A stretch of 24,708 nt of DNA from a virus. Positions within the stretch are counted from its first letter, which is position 1. Each line of letters starts with the position of its first letter. The stretch is from positions 1-24,708 of IMG/VR virus record IMGVR_UViG_3300043410_000777; one strand, written 5' to 3'. Below are positions 1 to 6,629 of this stretch, one piece after another. A program made the position numbers and the translations under genes. The notes under the pieces are model-generated. The model saw nothing but the letters and a program-made list of their open reading frames with translations. It was not told the origin of the DNA and searched no databases.

Positions 1-528
1 GGTGGTCCCGCTAATGCTAAGGATCTTTACACCACCGCCGCCCGACAAAATTATTGAAGTGCTTGAAATTAAATAAAATTTGAAATTTCCCGGTGGAACT
101 GTTCCAGATACGATAAGAACTGGAGACCCCATCGTATCTGTCGTGGAATCGTAAATTGTTCCGTAATATCCGGCGGCAGAAACATTAGTGACAATCATCT
201 GTGTAGTGGAATTTATATAAACGCTACCAACAACAGATGAAACTGTGCCACCAAAATTTACGGTTTTGGTAGTGAGAACGGTTCTAGGATCAGGTGAAAC
301 CCCCGCAGGAGTTACCGTATTCCACGTCGGAGCAGCGCCTGCTCCAGCAGAAGTCAGAACCTGACCAGAAGTACCGTAGCTGGGTGAAGAGCCGACGCCA
401 ATCGCCTGTGCGGTATTAAGCGTCAGTGCCGTCGTGGTTCCATTAGTCTGAAGAACCAAATTGCCCGTCGTGTCAGCGGTGCTGACGAGGGCAGTGGTCG
501 AAGTAGTTCCTGCCGCAATCGTGCTCAT
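1..528 (-). CDS. Tail fibre/virion surface protein, C-terminally truncated by window edge
   Basis: The reading frame starts at ATG 526-528, one base after the upstream gene's TAA, and stays open for 176 codons to base 1, so the C-terminus lies outside the window. The protein is rich in Thr, Ser, Gly and Ala. Near residue 45 it has a YGTSGQVLTSAG-type segment followed by AAPTW, a phrase common in phage tail fibre and virion surface proteins, where it links repeats or precedes a trimeric beta domain. No enzymatic motif is seen. It closes a run of similar low-complexity virion proteins. That it is an adhesin or fibre is inferred from composition, the motif and position at the distal end of the structural operon; the receptor-binding part would be in the missing region. 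Confidence 0.7.
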   Translation of the reverse strand, partial: MSTIAAGTTSTTALVSTADTTGNLVLQTNGTTTALTLNTAQAIGVGSSPSYGTSGQVLTSAGAGAAPTWNTVTPAGVSPDPRTVLTTKTVNFGGTVSSVVGSVYINSTTQMIVTNVSAAGYYGTIYDSTTDTMGSPVLIVSGTVPPGNFKFYLISSTSIILSGGGGVKILSISGTT

Positions 529-529
529 G

Positions 530-1030
530 TTAGATCACCACCCATCGCTGTCCGGAAGACACCGTTACAGACACGCCAGAAGAAACCGTAACCGGCCCGA
601 CCGAGAACCCATTAGTACCGGTTGCAACAGTGTAGTTAGTACTAATTGTCGTAGAGTTAGCGACGATACCGTTACCGGTCGTAAGGTTGCCCGTCAGGAC
701 AACATTACCGTTGGCGTCTCTGTAGACCGACTTACCTGCCGGGTAATCGCAGAATACGTTCTTGGTACCGGCGCTGAACGTGACCTTGGCCCCGCCTGCG
801 CTAGAAGCCAGCACAGTATCTCGGGACAGCGTCGTGCCCGAAGACGTATAGGTTCCAATACCAACTTCCCACTCCGCCGCCGTTTGATGGGCAATCGTGT
901 AGTAGGTCGTATTTCCGTTACCGATAGCCGCAAAGGACTGATAGCCGCTAACGGCTCCAGCAAGGGTTACGGTTCCAGTACCGGCAGTGGTAGTGGTCTC
1001 GTTTACTCGGTCGGCAACAACGAGTGCCAT
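530..1030 (-). CDS. Predicted fibre/baseplate-type virion protein (166 aa)
   Basis: This 166-aa protein starts at ATG 1028-1030 and ends at TAA 530-532, one base before the next gene. Residues 1-60 hold a pattern (RVNETTTTAGTGTVTL, then GYQSFAAIGNG and a YYTI block) that recurs in phage virion proteins placed beside tail fibres. The rest is beta-rich, with alternating Thr/Val, a YTSSGTTLSRDTVLASS stretch, and an ending rich in Val and Ser. No catalytic residues or signal peptide are seen. The family resemblance comes from general recognition of the motif, not from a search. A baseplate or short fibre component is the best guess, and its exact place in the virion is unknown. Confidence 0.7.
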   Translation of the reverse strand: MALVVADRVNETTTTAGTGTVTLAGAVSGYQSFAAIGNGNTTYYTIAHQTAAEWEVGIGTYTSSGTTLSRDTVLASSAGGAKVTFSAGTKNVFCDYPAGKSVYRDANGNVVLTGNLTTGNGIVANSTTISTNYTVATGTNGFSVGPVTVSSGVSVTVSSGQRWVVI

Positions 1031-1050
1031 CTAATCACCCCGTATTTAAA

Positions 1051-1518
1051 TCAGGCGATCTGGATGATCGACGAACCCGTACCCGCCGTCGGGAACTGAA
1101 TCGTGAACGTGCCAGACGAAACCGTCTTGGTACCACCGAAGTTTAGCACCGCAACCGACTTGTTGGAGTTGCTGCTGTTATAGATCAGCGCACCATCAGC
1201 CGAGAACGAAGCCGAAGACCACGACGAGTTGCTGAAGTTGATATACGCAGTCGTGCTCGGCGTACCCGAGCTAGTCGGAACCTGCGAAATCGTCAGCGTG
1301 TTACCACCCGTCGTATAGCCAGCACCCGAAGCAACCTCACCCGTAGCCGTATAAGCCGTGGTGGTCGAGTCGATGGTAGCCGCCGAGGTGTACAGGGCGA
1401 TTTTGAACGTATCCTGAGTATTGGAAGTCAGGGCACGGTTCGTCGTATTGAAATTCATGCCGCCGCTAAGGATATCGACCTTGAACGACGTGCACATTGC
1501 GGTAGATCCAACAGCCAT
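1051..1518 (-). CDS. Predicted virion structural protein (155 aa)
   Basis: The start ATG 1516-1518 is preceded by an AGGAGAAG Shine-Dalgarno site that overlaps the last codons of the upstream gene, which ends directly at 1519. The 155-aa product is small, uncharged and beta-rich. It contains the segment FKIALYTSAATIDSTTTAY near residues 38-56, a phrase found in many phage proteins encoded close to tail fibres, and ends with a hydrophobic IIQIA tail. There are no transmembrane segments or catalytic motifs. It sits between a 77-aa unknown and two fibre-like proteins, so a role in the tail tip or as a fibre-attachment protein is inferred. A head-fibre role is the main alternative. Confidence 0.65.
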   Translation of the reverse strand: MAVGSTAMCTSFKVDILSGGMNFNTTNRALTSNTQDTFKIALYTSAATIDSTTTAYTATGEVASGAGYTTGGNTLTISQVPTSSGTPSTTAYINFSNSSWSSASFSADGALIYNSSNSNKSVAVLNFGGTKTVSSGTFTIQFPTAGTGSSIIQIA

Positions 1519-1752
1519 TTAGCTTCTCCTAGTAATGTCGGCTCGTTCAGCGTTCTGAACCTGATTAAAATAATACACAAGCGTGTTATAAATTTGCTCG
1601 CGGAACGCACGAGCCTGATCAACGATTACCGGGTGGCTATTCCCACCAATATAGATAATCTGGTCCGTAGCCATTTGCGCCCACTCTTCAGGAGTATGGG
1701 TCCGGTTATTAGCTACGAATACGTTTACATTCCCAACAGATGCTTCGATCAT
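1519..1752 (-). CDS. Conserved-looking hypothetical protein (77 aa)
   Basis: The 77-aa gene starts at ATG 1750-1752, overlapping the upstream TGA in an ATGA arrangement, which indicates translational coupling to the adaptor gene. The sequence is amphipathic. The N-terminal half includes NRTHTPEEWAQMATDQI, and the C-terminal half looks helical (DQARAFREQIYNTLVYYFNQVQNAERADI). I do not recognise a function with certainty. Its location between an adaptor-like protein and virion proteins makes a minor virion or assembly component plausible. There is no signal peptide or metal-binding pattern. Confidence 0.65.
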   Translation of the reverse strand: MIEASVGNVNVFVANNRTHTPEEWAQMATDQIIYIGGNSHPVIVDQARAFREQIYNTLVYYFNQVQNAERADITRRS

Positions 1753-2405
1753 GTGACCGGAATCCTTACTTGACCACTACGATATGCATCCTGACGCTCC
1801 AGACCGTCGCCAAGACGTTTAGCAAGCGAGAGAGCTTCCTTGTACTTTCCGTCGTACATAGCAAGCAGTTCCATCTCGCCCTTCATGAAAGTATAAGCTT
1901 CGACCAACGACCCGTACAGAAGTACGGAGTCAAAATTATCGCCAAGCCACGACGTACCCGCCGTTACAATTGAGGTCGGATAATAGAAGTAGTGCAACTC
2001 AACCTGATACGCTGCATCCGGGGTCGGCCCTAGAATAAAGGCCAGTTCATTCGGATCTGCAGTCTGCGGACCGAACAAGGAGTAATACTCCGGAGTCCCC
2101 GTGCTGGACGGTGTCGGGTAGGATTCCCGGATGAAGTTCACGTCCTTATTCAGCAGGTATTTATAAGATCCGTCCGCCTCGATAACAGCAATCGAGAACA
2201 CCGACAGAAAGTCGGACGGGCAGGACAGGTACTTATTATTTGCCGTCGCACTACCCGTGACGTTCTTACGCAGGGACGGGAACTGGACCTGATTATAGAT
2301 CCGCTGTTCCGCCTGCTGAACAAACGTCGGGATATTAGCGACGAACGTGGACTCTGTATTCTGACAGTAATCCTGAATCGCCTGCTGTAGTGCAGCGTAA
2401 TTCAC
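1749..2405 (-). CDS. Phage head-tail adaptor (connector) protein, SU10-adaptor-like
   Basis: This 218-aa protein opens with a GTG at 2403-2405 with GAGGA about 7 bases upstream. The N-terminus (MNYAALQQAIQDYCQNTE, then FVQQAEQRIYNQVQFPSLRKN) is the recognisable signature of phage adaptor proteins that ring the portal and join head to tail in short-tailed phages. The middle is beta-rich (residues about 55-150), and a C-terminal helical segment (residues about 155-205, including LVEAYTFMKGE and YKEALSLAKRLGDG) completes the usual adaptor layout. Its length is typical. The family call rests on recognised sequence pattern and position, not on a database result. Its stop overlaps the next start by four bases. 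Confidence 0.75.
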   Translation of the reverse strand: MNYAALQQAIQDYCQNTESTFVANIPTFVQQAEQRIYNQVQFPSLRKNVTGSATANNKYLSCPSDFLSVFSIAVIEADGSYKYLLNKDVNFIRESYPTPSSTGTPEYYSLFGPQTADPNELAFILGPTPDAAYQVELHYFYYPTSIVTAGTSWLGDNFDSVLLYGSLVEAYTFMKGEMELLAMYDGKYKEALSLAKRLGDGLERQDAYRSGQVRIPVT

Positions 2406-2408
2406 AGG

Positions 2409-2600
2409 TTAATCCTCGTCGTAGTACATGTACCCACGAGTAGCAGCACCCTTACCCCGGAAGGCTTTGCGGGTCTTCATCTTGGTATCGGACGGCCAGC
2501 GCCCCTTGACCATGATGTTGTCCTTATCGATATCCTTGATCGGATACCCCGCGCCCTTCGGACCCTCAACCACTTTCGGCTGACGATACGTCTTGCCCAT
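2409..2600 (-). CDS. Small basic hypothetical protein (63 aa)
   Basis: An upstream Met would give 78 aa, but the ATG at 2598-2600 is preferred because it lies one base after the TAA of a real 41-aa gene. That leaves a 63-aa product starting MGKTYRQPKVVEGPKGAG. It is rich in Lys, Arg and Gly and has a short acidic tail (YMYYDED). No domain is recognised. It belongs to a series of short, positively charged proteins between the holin region and the connectors. A nucleic-acid-binding or capsid-internal role is possible but is only inferred from charge. Confidence 0.6.
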   Translation of the reverse strand: MGKTYRQPKVVEGPKGAGYPIKDIDKDNIMVKGRWPSDTKMKTRKAFRGKGAATRGYMYYDED

Positions 2601-2601
2601 T

Positions 2602-2727
2602 TTACTTACCCCGGCCCGCCTTCGTAGGCTTCTTTTGATTAGCAACGCGAGCCAGATTACGGCCCATCTTCTTCATATCCAGCGAGGTGGGACCACCCGC
2701 CTTCATACCCTTGCAAGCCTTCTTCAT
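2602..2727 (-). CDS. Very small Lys-rich protein (41 aa)
   Basis: This 41-aa frame (ATG 2725-2727, TAA 2602-2604) has an AGGAG site 7 bases before the ATG. It encodes MKKACKGMKAGGPTSLDMKK followed by MGRNLARVANQKKP and a basic tail. Short proteins of the same kind (KGMKAGGPTS, then MGRNLARV) are familiar from phage genomes as unannotated small ORFs. The gene abuts its neighbours, with 1 base to the next start and 10 to the previous stop, which supports it being real. Its function is unknown. The charge suggests binding to nucleic acid or to an acidic partner, which is inference only. Confidence 0.6.
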   Translation of the reverse strand: MKKACKGMKAGGPTSLDMKKMGRNLARVANQKKPTKAGRGK

Positions 2728-2737
2728 CTCTCGACTC

Positions 2738-3115
2738 CTAAGTAATAACAATAGTTATAACACCAACCTCAGCCAGACCAGTCAACGTATTAACCGGCCC
2801 CGGAAACGTCCCCAGATCAAACCCGACTGGATTCCAGCCCCAGTAGATCTGGCGGCTACCGCCGTCCCCTCCCACGCTCGTACCGCTATAATAGCTAGTA
2901 TCCGGGCGGGGGTTGCGTACTGCCTGCGGATCATTAACCGGATATAAACCAAGCGACAACTGCGGTTGATCCGGCTCCCAGCAAGTCTGGCACACCAAGA
3001 TATTTACATTCTTAGTCTTAATGACAAGCTGTTTAAGGTCTCTTAACTTGTACCGGAACCCGCAGCGGTCGCATTCCGCAATAGCGTGTTTGCCGGATGA
3101 AAATTGACTAGGCAT
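2738..3115 (-). CDS. Zinc-ribbon virion-associated protein (125 aa)
   Basis: The first 50 residues carry two CxxC knuckles (C15-C18 in ECDRCGF and C42-C45 in CQTCW) separated by 23 residues, a classic zinc-ribbon layout. After that comes a Pro/Gly-rich linker with RNPRPDTSYYSG and a hydrophobic C-terminal end (LAEVGVITIVIT). ATG 3113-3115 follows the upstream stop by two bases. Proteins with this N-terminal ribbon (SGKHAIAECDRCGFRYK) occur next to connector genes in short-tailed phages. Zinc binding is predicted from spacing. A role in neck or connector assembly is inferred from neighbours on both sides. Confidence 0.65.
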   Translation of the reverse strand: MPSQFSSGKHAIAECDRCGFRYKLRDLKQLVIKTKNVNILVCQTCWEPDQPQLSLGLYPVNDPQAVRNPRPDTSYYSGTSVGGDGGSRQIYWGWNPVGFDLGTFPGPVNTLTGLAEVGVITIVIT

Positions 3116-3117
3116 GG

Positions 3118-3837
3118 TTACCTAATAAAAGATTGCCTTGGGACAAACCGGACTGGAGCCTTTTCCCGATCCTCCGTAGACGCAAGCTCCCATGCCTCAT
3201 CGTACTGGGCTTTCAGAACAGCTACGCGTTCAGCAGCATTTGGGAGCTTTAGCGCGAGAAGATACGCAAGACCAGCGACCAAAGCTGGGAGAAGGCGGAA
3301 CGGTATGTCCTGTCCGTTGACGCCGTTACCTGCGTCTTGCATTCGGCGCAGTCGCCAGTAGACGAAAGTGTAGGTGGTGCTACTGTCCGGGACCGGCCAG
3401 ACGGTGAAACGGGGGTTTTGCGAGACACCTGCGGACGAGGTTGCGCCCGTACGCCTTTCGATCCAGACTTGGATGGGGCGCCCCGTGGCCGTTTTGTTTG
3501 GGATTTGGGCATAAGTACTCACTGAAATACGGCTAATGTTAATGTCAATCTGGTTCTGACCAGTACCCGTGCGGATGACATGATCAAGCAAATCGACTGT
3601 ATCGTCGGGCAATTCGTACGTAGCGGTGCCGGCGGTCAGGACTTGGCTGCCCTGCTCGATGGTCCACATATTAACGCCACGATTCGCCCAATCAAGCAAC
3701 AATAAGTTTAGGGACCGCCGCGCAGTACGCAAGTCATATCCGGACCGCAGTTCCGCGCCGCACCTCTCGAACGCCTCTTCGACAATATCGTTAAGGTTTA
3801 GGTTGAACGCCGTAGTATCTGTGGTCTTGTAGGCCAT
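3118..3837 (-). CDS. Predicted adaptor/tail-tube connector protein (239 aa)
   Basis: The 239-aa product begins at ATG 3835-3837 with AGAAGG upstream. Residues about 12-60 contain LNDIVEEAFERCGAELRSGYDLRTARRSLNLLLLDWANRG read in pieces, a helical block found in podovirus proteins that sit between portal and tail (gp4/gp11-like adaptors). The middle part is beta-rich and includes RFTVWPVPD. The last 60 residues are helical (LLPALVAGLAYLLALKLPNAAE), with a second DEAWELA block. The protein lies in the same cluster as the SU10-like adaptor. Neck or tail-tube is the likely location. The assignment is by pattern and context, so whether it corresponds to an adaptor or to a tail tubular protein is left open. 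Confidence 0.6.
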   Translation of the reverse strand: MAYKTTDTTAFNLNLNDIVEEAFERCGAELRSGYDLRTARRSLNLLLLDWANRGVNMWTIEQGSQVLTAGTATYELPDDTVDLLDHVIRTGTGQNQIDINISRISVSTYAQIPNKTATGRPIQVWIERRTGATSSAGVSQNPRFTVWPVPDSSTTYTFVYWRLRRMQDAGNGVNGQDIPFRLLPALVAGLAYLLALKLPNAAERVAVLKAQYDEAWELASTEDREKAPVRFVPRQSFIR

Positions 3838-4092
3838 TTACCTTCTCGCAGTCTTTGCGGATTGTTTAAAAGCCTTTGCAGTAGGGGCACCAGCAGTACC
3901 CGGCTTCCTCATCTTCTCGCCAGAACCTGCAGCAATACGCGCCCGCTTCTTATTGATATTCTCGTAAAGCCCACCCTTCGCAAACGTACGAATAGGCTTT
4001 CCCGTACCAATCACAGGCTTGTTGTCCCCGCGCCGGATCGCACGGGGTACTTTCCTGGGGCTAATAGCGCCCATTCCGCGAGAGGCTCTCAC
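3838..4092 (-). CDS. Small basic phage protein of the KGGLYENIN type (84 aa)
   Basis: The 84-aa frame can start at GTG 4090-4092, overlapping the upstream TGA as GTGA, or at an ATG six codons later (4074). The GTG is kept because of the coupling. The core, FAKGGLYENINKKRARIAAG followed by SGEKMRKPGTAGAPTAKAFKQSAKTARR, is a strongly recurrent phrase in phage genomes, always in a short Lys/Arg-rich protein of unknown function. No domain with known activity is present. It lies in a run of four basic Gly/Lys-rich genes. Packaging, DNA condensation or capsid-interior binding are possibilities only. Confidence 0.7.
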   Translation of the reverse strand: MRASRGMGAISPRKVPRAIRRGDNKPVIGTGKPIRTFAKGGLYENINKKRARIAAGSGEKMRKPGTAGAPTAKAFKQSAKTARR

Positions 4093-4724
4093 ACGAAGCG
4101 TCCCTTGGTCTTGCCACGCGACTCGATGCCGCCACCGCGAGCCATTTTGACCGTAGTACCACGGGTCTTGCCACGCGACTCGATACCGCCGCCACGAGCA
4201 AACTTAGGCACCACGCCCCTAGTGGCTCGGTCAATCGAAGCCTCGCTAGCACCCATTCTGCGGGCACGATCCTGCAGGCGCTTCAGGTTGTCCGGGGTAG
4301 CCGTCCGCATGCGAGTGGTCTCGTTCTCGCTGTAATTCACATTACCGCCTTCGGCGTACTTCTTAACCTTGCCGCCCTTCTTGTACATACTGGCGTAGCC
4401 ATACGGATTTGAGCGGGCAGCGGATTCGCGGGCAAGTTGTGCGCTATATGCATCAGCCTTGGTCTTGGCGGCTGCGACATCCGCCGACTTCTGCGCCTTT
4501 CGCTTATCGCTAGCTTCCTTGGCCTTAGCATAGTCCTCGCTATAAGAACCCTTGGCCTTCGGCTTCGCTACATCAGTCGTGTACTTCTTTCCACGCCATT
4601 CAAACGTCTTATTACCACCTTCGCGGTTGCGCTTAAACGCGGCGCTAAACGACTCATTGGCAAGATCATCGGCCATTTCCATGTCCGGGCTGCCACCCTC
4701 AGCAAACTTTCGCTTCTTGACCAT
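4089..4724 (-). CDS. Repeat-bearing Lys/Gly-rich protein (211 aa)
   Basis: The start is taken as ATG 4722-4724, with GGGAGG 8 bases upstream and a TAATG overlap with the preceding stop; a GTG two codons earlier is possible. The protein is disordered-looking and very basic. A segment near residues 115-130 (KKGGKVKKYAEGG) and two C-terminal copies of ARGGGIESRGKTRG or its Lys variant recur in the neighbouring 142-aa gene. A central helical stretch (residues about 60-105) is rich in Ala, Lys and Asp. The composition resembles nucleic-acid-binding tails. It is probably a virion or assembly protein because of its place in the structural operon; no function is established. Confidence 0.65.
   Translation of the reverse strand: MVKKRKFAEGGSPDMEMADDLANESFSAAFKRNREGGNKTFEWRGKKYTTDVAKPKAKGSYSEDYAKAKEASDKRKAQKSADVAAAKTKADAYSAQLARESAARSNPYGYASMYKKGGKVKKYAEGGNVNYSENETTRMRTATPDNLKRLQDRARRMGASEASIDRATRGVVPKFARGGGIESRGKTRGTTVKMARGGGIESRGKTKGRFV
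4107..4142 (-). repeat. 36-bp coding repeat, copy A
   Basis: This is the first of three near-identical 36-bp segments encoding GGGIESRGKT(R/K) and flanks. It differs by one base from the copy at 4742-4777 and by three from the copy at 4164-4199. It lies in the 3' end of the 211-aa gene. Because the identity is seen at DNA as well as protein level, recent duplication or gene conversion is likely. Confidence 0.85.
4164..4199 (-). repeat. 36-bp coding repeat, copy B
   Basis: This copy of the GGGIESRGKT-encoding unit starts 57 bp from copy A. It has three substitutions relative to copy A, all in third codon positions as far as I can see, so the peptide is kept. The in-tandem arrangement places two motif copies 19 codons apart at the C-terminus of the 211-aa protein. 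Confidence 0.85.
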
Positions 4725-5152
4725 TAGCACATCCTCCCACGGGTCTTGCCACGCGACTCGATGCCACCACCGCGAGCGTACTTCTTGACCTTGCCGCCCT
4801 TCTTCATGCCCATCTCGGCATGTTCCTTGCGCTCATAGTCCATCACATCCTTGGGAGCCTTGGCCTTACGCAAGACCGACATCTCCTTCTTGGCAATCGC
4901 CGGAGTGTCCTTCTCCTTACCCGCAGCTTCACGGCGCTCGTGCGCGGCCAGCTTCTTCTCACCGGCCTTGGCAAAAATGCCAGCCGCCTTCATCTCTTTC
5001 TTCACGTTACCACCTTTATTAAATTTACGACCCTTATCTGCAGCCACGTAGTCCTTACCGACAGACTGGGGAATCCCCAGCCGCTTTGCGGCGCTTGGAT
5101 CGTGTGCCACCATTGCCATCAGGTTGTGTTGTTTCTTGCTTTGGGAGGGCAT
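4724..5152 (-). CDS. Lys-rich phage protein with MPSQSKKQHNLMAMVAHDP N-terminus (142 aa)
   Basis: ATG 5150-5152 opens a 142-aa basic protein. Its first 45 residues (MPSQSKKQHNLMAMVAHDPS, then RLGIPQSVGKDYVAADKGRK) match a widespread small-phage-protein pattern of unknown function that is reminiscent of DUF3008-type sequences. The centre is a charged helix (KEMKAAGIFAKAGEKKLAAHE). The C-terminus repeats KKGGKVKKYARGGG-ESRGKTRG, shared with the next gene. The upstream Shine-Dalgarno is poor (AGAGA). The first 98 bases overlap the 3' end of the HNH gene in another frame. The TAA overlaps the next ATG as TAATG. Confidence 0.65.
   Translation of the reverse strand: MPSQSKKQHNLMAMVAHDPSAAKRLGIPQSVGKDYVAADKGRKFNKGGNVKKEMKAAGIFAKAGEKKLAAHERREAAGKEKDTPAIAKKEMSVLRKAKAPKDVMDYERKEHAEMGMKKGGKVKKYARGGGIESRGKTRGRMC
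4742..4777 (-). repeat. 36-bp coding repeat, copy C
   Basis: This third copy sits at the 3' end of the 142-aa gene, about 600 bp from copies A and B. It is followed in both genes by an equally similar stretch encoding KKGGKVKKYA (about 4358-4388 and 4779-4807), so a longer C-terminal cassette is shared between the two adjacent genes. Confidence 0.85.
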
Positions 5153-5489
5153 CTTTGCGTCTCTTGTATTCTTTAATCCAGTTGCAGTTCTTACAGAGGA
5201 GTTGGAATTGTTCCGGGTTTACGCCATGTTTTGAAAGGTAGCGAACTATTGCAACACCCCCGGTGTTCCGCCTGTGCTCTGCGCCATCGTTGTGAATATG
5301 ATCGAAGTCTAGGACTATCGGGTTCTTTTCACCGCAATGAACGCATTTACCTCCCAACTGGGCGATAAACTCTAACCTTTTCTCGCTCCTCCACCGCTCC
5401 ATACGCGCATCCATAGCAGCGCGATTTTTTCGATAATACTCTCGACAATATGCTTTACGGCGTTCACGATTCTCCGCCACCTTTTTCAC
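5055..5489 (-). CDS. HNH endonuclease (possible homing-type)
   Basis: The 144-aa product has a basic helical N-terminus (residues 1-45, ERRKAYCREYYRKNRAAMDA). A treble-clef HNH core follows: CVHC at 49-52, the DFDHIHNDG block at 61-69, and LCKNCNWIKEY at 98-108. The zinc cysteines (49, 52, 99, 102) and D63-H64 are present, so it looks active. It would cut DNA. Solo HNH genes of this kind in phages are often homing endonucleases. The start is GTG 5487-5489 with a weak GAGAG upstream. It overlaps the holin gene by 26 bp and the next gene by 98 bp, starting just after the HNH core, so the last 32 residues (113-144) are read from another gene's frame. Confidence 0.85.
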   Translation of the reverse strand: MKKVAENRERRKAYCREYYRKNRAAMDARMERWRSEKRLEFIAQLGGKCVHCGEKNPIVLDFDHIHNDGAEHRRNTGGVAIVRYLSKHGVNPEQFQLLCKNCNWIKEYKRRKDALPKQETTQPDGNGGTRSKRRKAAGDSPVCR

Positions 5490-5664
5490 GCTCTCGCCAG
5501 AGTTTAATTTTACGGGCTACGTGCTCCCAAATACGCATGCAGTACCAAATGATCGACAGCCCAGCAGCAATAGCCGGGAGAAGATCAAGCAGGGCACCAA
5601 TGGTAAATGCGGCAGAGACCGCGTCAGCGGCAGCTTTGACTGCTTGGGCGTGGTCGTCTTTCAT
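5464..5664 (-). CDS. Holin candidate (66 aa, membrane protein)
   Basis: ATG 5662-5664 overlaps the upstream TGA as TGATG; a GTG four codons earlier would give 70 aa. The chain has a charged N-terminus (MKDDHAQAVK). A long hydrophobic part from residue about 12 to 46 includes SAAFTIGALLDLLPAIAAGL and then SIIWYCMRIWE, enough for two short or one long membrane segment. The C-terminus is strongly basic (ARKIKLWREREK). Size and layout match class II-type phage holins of short-tailed phages, which form membrane lesions for lysis. No endolysin is next to it. Another small inner-membrane protein is the alternative. Confidence 0.65.
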   Translation of the reverse strand: MKDDHAQAVKAAADAVSAAFTIGALLDLLPAIAAGLSIIWYCMRIWEHVARKIKLWREREKGGGES

Positions 5665-5918
5665 CAGCAGTTCCACGCCCGTAGGGACTTGTTGATACGG
5701 CTATTAGGATCCTTAGCCGTCTTCTCGCTAGTGAGTTTCTTCTTCATACCCTTCATTCGGGCACAGAATGAGTCACGGCGAGCGCCCCCTTCAGGTTGGG
5801 GACGTTTGAGTCCGGGCTTGCCGGGGTTAGCCTTGTTGTAGGAAGCCCGACCCTTGGCATTCAAGCCGCCAGCCGGGTTCTTCCCCTCCTTACGCTGCCA
5901 CGCAGGAGACTTAGCCAT
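5664..5918 (-). CDS. DUF6321-like phage protein (84 aa)
   Basis: The 84-aa protein starts at ATG 5916-5918 inside the 3' end of the upstream gene, an 8-bp overlap. It shows the recognisable pattern SPAWQRKEGKNPAGGLNAKG, then RASYN, then ARRDSFCARMKGMKKKLT and a C-terminal RAWNC. I recall this as the DUF6321 family of phage proteins, whose function is unknown. It is basic and lacks membrane segments. The conserved Cys residues (FCARM and the terminal Cys) are notable. It sits directly before the holin candidate. A virion or DNA-binding function is only a guess. Confidence 0.75.
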   Translation of the reverse strand: MAKSPAWQRKEGKNPAGGLNAKGRASYNKANPGKPGLKRPQPEGGARRDSFCARMKGMKKKLTSEKTAKDPNSRINKSLRAWNC

Positions 5919-6183
5919 AGAAAAACGTCACCGAACCGACAGTCGTAGTGAAAGTCACATACGGATCACTGCGGTACAGGATGCCTTCGCCGGGGATAAG
6001 AAAATAATTAGCGCCAACCGGCACCGTAAACGTAAGGAGCGTGGTACCGCCATTACCTTCTGCGACCGCAACAGTGCCGCCAGTAGTAGTAGCGTAGTAA
6101 ACACCCTTCAAACGAGTACGGGTACCGCCAACGCCCAATGCGCCCGTACCGGATACGGTTACGGATTTAACATCTGTTTGCAT
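5911..6183 (-). CDS. Predicted beta-rich virion protein (90 aa)
   Basis: ATG 6181-6183 opens a 90-aa protein made of short beta-type stretches rich in Thr, Gly and Val (TGALGVGGTRTRLKGVYY, then LTFTVPVGANYFLIPGEGI). It ends with TVGSVTFFYG. Such proteins typically accompany capsid genes in podovirus genomes. No enzyme or membrane motif is seen. It lies 20 bp after a similar 141-aa protein, both downstream of the promoter near 6720. Head decoration or fibre attachment is inferred from composition and location; the function is otherwise unknown. Confidence 0.65.
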   Translation of the reverse strand: MQTDVKSVTVSGTGALGVGGTRTRLKGVYYATTTGGTVAVAEGNGGTTLLTFTVPVGANYFLIPGEGILYRSDPYVTFTTTVGSVTFFYG

Positions 6184-6203
6184 TATGGCGGTCCCTTATT
6201 TAA

Positions 6204-6629
6204 TTACGGGTTGCCAGCCGTCGTGCCGTCCGAGTTACGGACAACATAAGTAACAACCAGAGTACCAGCCGAAGCAGCCGTCGCCGTGTAGCTAAGCTGG
6301 GCATCGGTCGAGCCGACATTCAGCATGGTGCCGACGTTAGCAGCCGTGACCGACAGCGAGTTCAGGCCCGCAGCCGTAGAAAGGGTACCAATAATGGTGC
6401 CGCCGACCGTCACGTTCGGGGTGCCCGCAGCGCCCGTAGTCATGTAAGTGGCAACGCTCTGAATCAGCGAACCCGCCGGAATCATCACGGTAACAGCCGA
6501 ACTCGGGACAACCGCGACCGACTGCGTGACAACCGTAGCGCCCATATTACGAACCAGACCCGCCGTGGTACCCGTCGTATTCTTGACAGTGCCCAGCAGC
6601 CAAGGGCCAAGATGAGATGCAACACCCAT
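6204..6629 (-). CDS. Predicted virion protein (141 aa), first gene after internal promoter
   Basis: A longer frame starts at 6650, but ATG 6627-6629 has a strong AAGGAG site 8-9 bases upstream, so the 141-aa version (MGVASHLGPWLLGTVKNTTG...) is chosen. The protein is rich in Thr, Val, Ala and Ser, with beta-type repeats and a central IPAGSLIQSVATYMTTGAAG. It lacks charged patches or catalytic motifs. It is the first gene behind the sigma70-like promoter at 6717-6745, with a leader of about 80 nt. Its similarity to surface proteins of phage capsids or tails is general. I do not know its specific role. Confidence 0.65.
   Translation of the reverse strand: MGVASHLGPWLLGTVKNTTGTTAGLVRNMGATVVTQSVAVVPSSAVTVMIPAGSLIQSVATYMTTGAAGTPNVTVGGTIIGTLSTAAGLNSLSVTAANVGTMLNVGSTDAQLSYTATAASAGTLVVTYVVRNSDGTTAGNP

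Noticed and set aside
461-1099. 212-codon plus-strand frame opposite the fibre genes
   Set aside because: It is antisense to low-complexity Thr/Ser/Gly-rich coding sequence, yields an Arg-rich translation without a recognisable pattern, and lacks a ribosome site.
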